From NCBI RefSeq assembly GCF_028583425.1, contig NC_072793.1:101231689-101295688 (forward strand): a DNA stretch of 64,000 nucleotides, read 5' to 3'. How positions within the stretch are numbered: the first letter of the stretch is position 1; each line of letters opens with the position of its first letter. The notes below the pieces were generated by a model. That model saw only the letters and a list, made by a program, of their open reading frames with translations, ran no database searches and had not been told where the DNA came from. The translations under genes were made by a program, and so were the position numbers. Of the stretch, positions 55,400 through 64,000 are shown in pieces. This DNA comes from Eublepharis macularius (taxonomy: Eukaryota; Chordata; Lepidosauria; Squamata; Eublepharidae).

Positions 55400-56146
55400 T
55401 AGACATTTATACTGCCACATCTAAAGCTGAGTTCTTTACCTGACTGTGACTAGTTCCTTGCCCCTTACTGAAACACTTGTCCTAAGTATCCTTACTTCCA
55501 CAGTTCCTGTACTAGGTTTAAAGTTCCCAAGCTTTCTCACTGTGGCCTATCCAGCTACCAGACCCAAAAGAAAGGTAATAGGAGGAACCGGAGAAGCCTT
55601 AACCTGTAGGCATAACCATGCTTTCTTCTCTATTTGGGCACCTCCTGTAGATGCCTAGCTACTTTGATGGCTTTCACATGCCAAGCTCTACAGTCCAAGA
55701 ACAATCCAAAACAATTTTGGAGCTCCCAGGCATCACAAAACAGTCTTAATTTTAGCTCTACTGATCATATGCTTTACAGCTTTGGACAAGTTACCGTTTC
55801 TTTTTGTGCCTCACATTCCCCATTGTTAAACTGGCATCAATTACTATCCAAGATACTCCAGGGGAAGATGGTGGTGCTAAAATGGGGCTGGAAGGGAAAC
55901 CTACTATTTAAATGACCTAGGGTTCATAGAATATGGCAAATCCTTGGAGGGAGGACAGCTGCTAATGTGGCCATTGAATTTGTACCCATCCCTCCACCAC
56001 AGTGGAAAGCAGTCTCTGCAAATTTCTGTTCCTTGAAAGTCAACAGCAGAGTTGTTGGCTGTGGCACACTGCCTTAAGTTTCTATTAAACTGCTGTCTTA
56101 ACAAATACCAAGCTGAGTTAATGAGTTGAATGAATGAGCCTTGCAT
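55400..56146. other. Downstream of ACY1, nothing recognised
   Basis: No gene or repeat identified before the SINE at 56147. Confidence 0.4.
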
Positions 56147-56402
56147 GAGAGCCAGTTTGGTGTAGTGGTTAAGAGTGCCGAGACTCTAATCTGGAGAGCC
56201 GGGTTTGATTCCCCACTCCTCCACTTGAAGCCAGCTGGGTGACGTTGGGCTAGTCACAGCTCTCTGGAGCTCTCTCAGCCCCACCCACATCACATGGTGC
56301 TTGTTGTGGGAATAATAATAACATACTTTGAAAACCGCTCTGAGTGGGCATTAAGTTGTCCTGAAGGGTGGTATATAAATCGAATGTTGTTGTTGTTATT
56401 AC
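56147..56402 (+). repeat. Sauria SINE copy with (GTT)n tail
   Basis: GAGAGCCAGTTTGGTGTAGT head, B box GGGTTTGATTCCCC, then CCAGCTGGGTGACGTTGGGC and a 3' tail GGTATATAAATCGAATG with GTT units. The 3' part resembles the end of the L2-type LINE at 49331. Confidence 0.9.
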
Positions 56403-56466
56403 GCAGCAGCGGCAAAAGCTTTGGACAGCTAGGTGTCCAGCATGTGAGGGAATTGATTTCCTTTTG

Positions 56467-56560
56467 GGATATCAAAAAGAGTCCAGTAGCACCTTTAAGA
56501 CTAACCAATTTTATTGTAGCATAAGCTTTCGAGAATCAAGTTCTCTTCGTCAGATGCATG
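56467..56560 (-). repeat. Copy of the hammerhead-like dispersed repeat
   Basis: On the - strand: CTGACGA, a GAGAA/TTCTC hairpin, GAAA, then CTTATGCTACAATAAA and TTAGTCTTAAAGGTGC. Best-preserved core of this family here. Confidence 0.85.
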
Positions 56561-56727
56561 GTACAGAAACTGGTCAAATACAGAAGAGGAGGGGGGAGGA
56601 GGGGAGGAGAGAGAAGATGCAATTAGGGGGGGAGAGGGAGGATGCAACCAAAACATTCCTTTGCTAGTAAATGTAAACATCTCCTTTTGGTGTGGAGATT
56701 AATTGGCTTGTGTGAGCTTCAAAGGAG

Positions 56728-56830
56728 TTTGCCGTGTTGGTTTGTAGCAGCAAAACAACCAGACCATCCAATTCCAATGTAGTATAAGCCTTCGATAACC
56801 ACAGCTCTCCCCGTCAGATGCATCAAATGT
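56728..56830 (-). repeat. Second, older copy of the same repeat
   Basis: GCCGTGTTGGTTTGTAGCAG through GTAGTATAAGCCTTCGA to CCGTCAGATGCATC; the core is decayed. Confidence 0.7.
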
Positions 56831-59800
56831 TTGGAGGAGGTTTGCCTTCCTTAACCCAGTACACTGTAGGTTGAGTATTACTGCTAAATAGGCAGGTTAC
56901 TGCTGGAGCCACTGAGGACCATCAGGGTGTTACTTGATCATCATTTTTTTGCTCTCAGAAGAAAATATAAGCATCCTGTTTCCTGCCTTTGATAACTGGA
57001 TAGCTTGGCAGTCCCACAGCAATGGTATGGAGGCCAAAGCTTATGCCTGCTGCTCTTCACTCCAGCAAAAGCCAAACTGAGGCATACTGCCTTTAAATGT
57101 GGAAGTCCTATTCTGCAATTATGGCAGTCACTGATGGATCTGTCCTTGTGAATTTGTCTTAGCCCATTTATCACCATCTAAGCTACTGGCCATCACCACA
57201 TCCCATGACAGCAAGTTCCGCAAGGCAACTATTTGTTGTGTGTAGAAGAATATTCTTAAGTCAACTACATCTCCTGACTGGAATTATCTTCTATTAGTGG
57301 AAACCTCTATCTTTCCTAGGCCTGAGGCAAACTCTCAAACTACACAAAATGAAAGGGATGTGTTTGAAGACTGACCTTATTCCTGGGCTTAGCATCTAAG
57401 AGTAGAAGGGGCTGATTGGTCACAAAGCATTTCCGTGCACAGTAGTGTGTGTGTGGGGGGGGGGGGGGGGAGATGCTTCATATCAGCCAGTGTCATAGCC
57501 ATTAACCAGTTAAGTGTGCCTGAGTTCTCCCCTGACCCACAGATTGTATGAATGGTTTCTGAGTTGCTTTCAGAATGTCTGCCAATGCCTCCAGCTCTTT
57601 TGTCTGCCTCCACAGTGTCTGCAATTTCACTAAATAAAATTGTTCATTTGGAATGGAAATGGAGGCTGCCCTCCAGATCGTCCATATTTCACTCAAGCTC
57701 CCCTATCTCATCTCTCCCTCTTTGTTGTTCCCACTTGTTTGGGAATTATCTTTCATGTCTTGCTACATTACAAGCACATTCTTCACCTCTAGGTACATTT
57801 TTGCAGCTCATGCTCTTTTTATATTTGATTACTGCATCAGGAAATAGCAACTGCATTCCCTAGGAACTATGCTTATGATATCTGGCATCATACATCAACA
57901 GGCACTTAGGAAGCAGGGAAAATATATTTCTTTCTCTATTAACTGCTTGGGGGCTGAATGTTAGTTTGAAGAAAGATTTGATTCTTTGATTTGACAAGCA
58001 TGACTGCTAGTATGACCCTGCCATGCTAGGCAGAGTTACACGCTTCTAAACCGATTGACTTAGCAGGGTGTAAGTGCACAGGATTGCACTATGAGTCTTG
58101 TAGATAAAAGGATCATCTACCAAAGCATACCAAGAAGCTTTCGACTACATTTACAGTCTCCCCCCCCCCCCAAATCTCCATGTCTCATGATAGACACAAT
58201 AATTCAGCTTACTTTAAAAGCCCAAAGAAAAATGTGAGAAATTTGTTTTAGACACCCTTGCTTACAATCGTAGGATTCTCAGATCAAGGGCTCTATAACT
58301 TAAGTATGAGTTATTTATTACAGGAGTCTTTGGGTAAGAATCTCCTTTGGAAAATGGGACCACATCTATGCATACATCAGCACCTTATTTTACTGTTCTT
58401 TTAATTCCAGCTTGTACTCCGAACCAGTGCTTCCAAAAGGGGTATTACTATAGCCATTGAGTTAACTTGAGAAATGGCAACGTGCTGTTTGAATCCCCTA
58501 ATAAAGTTGCCTTCTAACTTGAGAAAAAAGTAGACACTGTGTGGTCACATGAAGTTCTGTTCTCTATATTTCAGATGCTGCCAGAGAAGCTGCTTCCTGT
58601 AATAGGGAAGATCTGCTAGCAAGGCTGCAAGATGTGGCATAGTCAGACAGTTGCTGGACTCCAGTATAGGAACAGCATGTGCAGAAAGCAGGCTAAATAA
58701 AACTAGAGTAGAGCAGATAGCATGGCCCGCTAAAGAAATCTGAAATCTCACAGGGCACACCCATCAGGAAGGTCTATGCCAAAATCTGGTTGAATCTGCT
58801 GGTAAACTGCGGTCAGTGTGTATCTTCCTAACACACTTTCACATCAAGAAACTACAGAATATGATCCACTTTTTGCCTTCGGTATAAGTTTTAGAATTGC
58901 AAAAAATGGGAAAGGGCTGCTACCCAACTGTTTGGAGTTACATAGTTGAAACTGAAAGATCTTGGAGATAGTATTAACTCTAATCAAATGCTGAATGCTG
59001 GTCCATCTTCTCCGGGAAGCTGTCTAGGAGCGTATTTATTAGGGTTTGGGGATTTGATAGCAACTGTGCCCCCAGAGCCTCTGTAGAGAACATTCTTTTA
59101 ATTGCTTCCTGCTTGATGGAGCTATGGGGTTCTTCAGACTTGGAAATGTTAGAAATCGTTCAACAACTCTTATTTACTGTTTTAGGTGACAAAAGGTCAG
59201 AAATATATAATAAAATATAACAGTGCATCTACTACAAAAACAGTTGCAGATACTGAATTCTATTCAGATATAAAAACCTATAATGTGTTAAATTTTGTCG
59301 TCGTGTAGCACTATTTTGAGCAGGGAGTAGATCACCAGTTGTTTTCCACCAGATGGCAGACTATGCTTAAAAATTGTCCTGTAAGCCTCTGTTCATTCTT
59401 TGCAAGAGTTCTGTCCAATGTTTGTGGCACAAATTACAGAGATTACGAAGGGCCCAGTGCACGTTAGTGAATATGTAGCTGCCGCTCAGTATTATATATT
59501 AACATTGTAACCCTTTCAGTTTGATTTCAGTCATCACAGGTGTGCAATGTGCTCAAAGAAAGGGTTTTAGAGAAGAATTGGAGAGTATATACAACATATC
59601 AAATGCAGACAGTATTTATTCACAAGTTATTAATGACTGGGAATGGCTCCAAACAGCATGACAGAGGGAAGGAACTTAACATTAAAAAAAAAACTCCACT
59701 CCCCACAAACCCTGTACACTCTGGCTTTGTAGGACAAAAAGACCAGAGGAACTGGTACACTTCTTGCTTTGCCTTTGCAAAGCTAATGGGTGTCATGTGC

Positions 59801-61427
59801 TAGCTGGACTTGGAGCATCAGTCTGTTTATGTCTTTTTTAAAAAAAATATGTTGTCAGTACTTGAAATGACAGTCAACATTACTTAGTCTGCAAACAGGT
59901 GGAACAAAATAAAACATTTCAGTGTACTGATAAATATAAAAATGTTCACAGTGAACTCTAGCCCCATTCAAATGAAACTCTTGTAAGGAGAATGGGAGAG
60001 GGGCAGGTTTGCAATGGCAGGGCTCTCCCTCATAGCATTCAGCTGCATGTGTGCTTAGAATTCTGTGTATACAATAATTAGGTTTATAGGCCTTGTATGT
60101 ATAAGTGAGGACGCTGCTATGCTCCCTCTCTCATCAGATTCACTGAACATGTGCTGAGGGCTGTAGTCGGGTTATAAAAGATCAAAGTGTAGCTGTTTGC
60201 AAGCTAGGAAATGAAAAATGGATGCAAGTAAATAGATTTCACAATTAAAATAGGGACATAGCAGGGCTTCCCTGCAGCACGTTCATTGACAATTTTGAAA
60301 AGGATGTGAAGGCAAAAATTGGCAGATGATACAAACAACATTCAGCATGGGAAGATCTTCCATGAAAAACACACAGAATTGGAAAAGGCAACAAAATGGC
60401 AGAATAAATTAATTGCAAGGTGTACAGAGTTGTTTTTTTTAAGTATCTCCTAGTAAAAAAGTACTTCTAGCTTATGCATATTTAATGTTGGGTTCTAAAT
60501 TAGCAAATGTATAAATTCCTAGAGGAAGGGAAAATATCATGAAATACCTGTAGTCAGCTAAAACTGTTTGGTTTGCCGCAGCTGTCAAACAACAAAAAAA
60601 GTAAAACTGTCAGGGACCGTATGAGAGAGGCTGCCATGAACCAGAGGGAACTAAGTTGTTTTCTGTTGTTGTTCAATGCTTTGTTATGGTTTCTCTGATG
60701 GAGGCATCTGGTGCTTGCTAAAGAAACAATACTGCTTAATTGGACCATGGGTCTGACCCAGAAAGGTTACCATTTTATGCACTTATTTCCTACTATAGTG
60801 TGTGAACGCACACAGGGGACTCTTATTACTAAACTATAATGGGTGAGGCAAGAATGATCTAAAGCCATTCAATGAGTATGAAACATAAGCATGATCAAAG
60901 CCTTCTGAAAGAGACACAGCCCAGTCACATCTGGGATTTGACCTGGATCTAGCTGGGTCTGAAAGCTTGTGTGTCACTCTGGACGTTTTCTCCTATCGGA
61001 TAAATTAATCCAGGTGTGAAGTGGCATAATCCTGAGTTCAGCATCTTCACACTTCTTACGCCAAAATGCAAACCTCCATATGGTGTAATGTGGTGTTTGG
61101 GAGAAGGTATCACAGGGGAACAGCATGGTGTCTGTTTTTGGAGGGTAAGCTGTTTCCACAACAGCCTGTTGAGGTTGCATGCAAATGTTTGCAGAAGCCT
61201 CTTACCCGCCGCCCTGCTGTCTCCACTCTACTCAAAACACAACAGCAAGCAGAATAATTTAAAGAAAGCCATCAAAATTGAAATCAGATGAGATGCAAAA
61301 ATATTTTGCTTTGGCTCTGAACTTTTCCTCTTCTCACATATGAGATCCATGTCTCCCTGTGCAGCAGTTCTCTCTTGGGCCCCTGAACCTGTTCAACTTG
61401 ATAGAAGATGATGAGTAAGCAATTCTG
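56831..61427. other. Intergenic, no gene found
   Basis: Contains a G-run (about 57455-57471) and a C-run (about 58161-58171). A patch near 57200-57250 (AGCAAGTTCCGCAAGGCAAC) may be an old LINE. No coding sequence supported. Confidence 0.35.
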
Positions 61428-61712
61428 ATGACAGGCCCAGTGGGGTACAGTGGATTAGTGGTGAGCAGGTCAGTTCAATTTTCTGACATTCCAATTGCCA
61501 TAAGAGGCCCAATCCCCAATGAAGACTACACTGGCTCACTCTTCTTTGGGGAGAGGGGCAAGTATCCAAGAACTAATCCTAGAGAGATTACTGAGTTATG
61601 TAGGGCAGTTAGGGTGGCTAGAGATCTAGAAAAGCTTTCTGTTGCAAAGGGTGATAAGAATAGTATTGCAGCATTCTGCTTTCAAATGTGCAGAAAAATT
61701 TTTAAATATTAG
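61428..61712 (+). other. 94-codon open frame of unknown origin
   Basis: Contains RGPIPNEDYTGSLFFGERG and TELCRAVRVARDLEKLS. It looks more protein-like than its surroundings, but I do not recognise it and it has no clear splice sites. It may be mobile-element debris. Confidence 0.25.
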
Positions 61713-61799
61713 TTTATGTAGAAGAGTGTTCTAACTTGATCTAATTACAATTTCTAGGGCCAACTCTCATGTAGATCCTGGAATGCTTCTTAGTTTACT

Positions 61800-63112
61800 T
61801 AAAAGCTTGGAGCAATGAAGCAGCTAAACAGATGGTTGGGAGACAAGTGGAAGGAAACACAAAGTGAATGTGACCAAGCACAGCTGAGAGCCCATTATTG
61901 TGCCTACTTTGTGGCAGTGGTGGCAGCAGAGCGAGCTCACTTCTCTGCCACTATTGCATCCATGCAATGCCTTCCACATTTGGTGCAGCTCAGTCTCAGA
62001 ATGCCATTGTGCAATCTGGTCCTAGCTGTATGGATAACTTGGTGATGCCTAATGTAGTGAACAAGCTAATCAGAAGTGTTCAGCCCACCTCATCTAGACT
62101 TGATCCTTGCCCTTGATGGCTGTTAGTATCGAGTTGGTCTGGGTTACTTAATGGTCCAGGAGGTAATAAATGCCTCTCCATGGGAGGGCTTAGTTCTGAC
62201 TGCCTTGAAGGAGGCAGTCATGTGACTCCTTTTCAAGAAGGGATTCCTGGACCCCACTGACGTGTACATCTACTGCTCGGGGGGGGGGGGGTCAACGTTC
62301 TATTTTTAAGCAAGGTGCTTGTGTGGATGATGGCTGCACAGCTTCAGTGAGTCTTGGAAGAGATAGATTATGTAGACAGATTTCAATCTAGATTCAGGCC
62401 TGGGTTTGTGATGGAAATGACCTTGGTTGTCATGAATGAGGAGTTTCACTGGGAGAGCAACAGGGAAGTGCATCCCTGTTGATTGTCCTGACCCTCTCTG
62501 CGGCATTCAAAATGATCGACGATGGCATCCTTCTGGAGAGGCTGGTTGCATTTGGGAGTAAGGAGTATTGTGGTTCAGTGGTTCCACTTTCATTGATTCC
62601 TGAAGGTCTGGGGAACTGCATTTATGCTATGGGTCTTGCAGGGTTCCATCTTGTATCCTATATGACTTAACATCTACATGAAACTGCTGGGAGAGATCAC
62701 ACCTAGCTCTACTTCTCAAGAGCTGAGTCAGATGAGTCTGTGGAAGTCCTGAACAGGTGCCTGGAGATGGTAATGGGATGGATAAGGGCCCATAAACTGA
62801 AGCTGAGTCCAGACAAGACTCAGGTGCTGCTGGCCAATGGCAAAGCTGCTTGAAAACTGAGGAGTCAGCCTGCCCTGGAGGGAGTTGTGTTCCCTCTGAA
62901 CCAGCAGGTTTGTATCTTGGGGGGTACTGCTGGATCCTGGCATACAGTTGGAGGCCCAGATCTCCTCTCTGGCATGTAGTGCCTTTTATCAGCTCTGGCT
63001 GTTTCACCAGCTATGACTGTTCCTCTAAAAACATGACCTGGCCACAGTGATCCATACTCTGATTATGTCCAGGTTAGATTACTTTAATGTGGTTTGCATG
63101 TGGCTACCTTTG
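61800..63112 (+). repeat. L2-type LINE relic
   Basis: Decayed ORF2 pieces in several frames: SAAFKMIDDGILLERL (about 62491-62538), GWIRAHKLKLSPDKTQ (about 62775-62825), and IMSRLDYFNVV (about 63060-63095). A G-run interrupts it near 62280. Confidence 0.8.
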
Positions 63113-63998
63113 AAAATGGTCCATAAAAAATACAAATATGTCAGATAAATGCTGGAAATGTAAAAAGCATGAAGGATCATTGTATCATATGTGGTGGACA
63201 TGTGATGTAGCTAGACAGTACTGGGGAGATATTTTAGAAGTAATAAATGAGATTTTGCAGACCTAAATAAAGAAGAACCCAGAGCTATTGCTACTGAATT
63301 TAAGTATGGAAGATGTTCCTATGCAATACAGAACATTACTATTCTACATGACGGCGGCAGCAAGACTTTTATATGCACAGAAATGGAAGGTGCAAGAAAT
63401 ACCAACTATTGAAGACTAGATATATAAATTGCTGTACATGGCAGAAATGGATAAAATGACAAGAAAGCTGAGAGATCAGAATCTGGCAGAATTCTTTACT
63501 GATTGGGGAAGACTGAAAACATATTTAGAAAAGAAGTGGGACTTGAAAGGGGAACTATGGCAATTCGAAAATTATTAGAATGGGTTTCTTTTTATTGGAA
63601 GAGATGGAATCTTTACCATATGGAGTGAAGTATTAGCTAATTGTTATCTTAAATTTAAGTGGATTTGGAGTTAATAGACATTGGTAAAATTAATAAAGTA
63701 GATATTTTATTTGTTAGCTTAAATTTAAATATATCTGAAGTTAACAGATAGTAATAGATAACAGATTTTAAGTTAATAATAATAGATCTGAAGCTAACAG
63801 ATAGCAGAATGTAAACACGATGTAACGAGTTATAGAAAAAGGGGATAGATTAGGAATAGATTAAGATATAGGGTTGGAAAGCTGTTGGAAGTCCTGAAAA
63901 AGGGGGGGAGGAAAGGGTGGGGGAAAATGATATTGAGATGTTATTTGAAAGTTGTATGTATTAATATTCTCACTTAATAATTTTTTTTTCAAAAAAAA
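63113..63998 (+). repeat. L1 LINE 3' end
   Basis: Encodes the L1 ORF2 C-terminus ([59 protein letters not shown]), then an AT-rich 3' UTR with ACAGATA-type units and an A-rich end at 63990-63998. Confidence 0.9.
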
Positions 63999-64000
63999 GA

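Noticed and set aside
55400-61427. RPL29, the next gene after ACY1 in mammals
   Set aside because: No matching coding exons seen on either strand; it may lie beyond the window or elsewhere.
1-64000. LTR retroelements, endogenous viruses, CRISPR arrays, bacterial-type operons
   Set aside because: I saw no gag/pol/env-like coding stretch, paired LTRs or spaced repeat arrays; the window is ordinary vertebrate DNA in this respect.

Overview
The window is vertebrate nuclear DNA, almost certainly from a squamate reptile (lizard or snake). The evidence is Sauria-type tRNA SINEs, L2-, CR1- and L1-clade LINEs, a Penelope-like element and non-autonomous hAT elements, spread through the introns of two conserved vertebrate genes. 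Both genes are on the + strand and in the order known from other vertebrates: ABHD14A (coding exons 5266-14446), then ACY1 (coding exons 27091-55152). Every splice site I placed is GT-AG, and both reading frames close without error.

Layout. A CpG island at about 110-700 is the probable ABHD14A promoter; in mammals this promoter is shared with divergent ABHD14B, which would lie left of the window. Between the island and the first ABHD14A coding exon there is an intact 275-codon L1-ORF1-like reading frame (1438-2265) with no ORF2 after it. ABHD14A has four coding exons encoding 267 residues: a type II membrane anchor and an alpha/beta-hydrolase domain. Its introns carry two inverted repeats. 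One is a small palindrome at 6236-6454. The other is a 2.8-kb head-to-head Penelope-like element (8529-11307) with two 1,236-bp arms and a 14-bp target-site duplication. From 14447 to 24700 the sequence is 3' UTR and intergenic DNA containing nested hAT elements and other repeats.

A second CpG island (about 24760-25620) holds the probable non-coding first exon of ACY1. Fourteen coding exons follow (27121-55152), encoding a 416-residue zinc aminoacylase-1 with all expected metal and catalytic residues. ACY1 introns contain fragments of L2, CR1 and L1, SINEs, a second inverted repeat pair (40.7 kb) and a nearly full-length but decayed L2-type LINE (49331 to about 53080) that is interrupted by a CR1 tail. 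After the ACY1 poly(A) signal (55379) I see no host gene to the window end, only SINEs, an L2 relic and an L1 3' end with an A-rich tail.

Function. ACY1 is a cytosolic enzyme that deacylates N-acyl amino acids. ABHD14A is a membrane-anchored hydrolase-fold protein of poorly known function. They are neighbours by conserved synteny, and nothing here shows a shared pathway. The most unusual items are the intact L1-ORF1-like frame beside a CpG promoter and the repeated occurrence of head-to-head inverted repeats carrying hammerhead-ribozyme-like cores.
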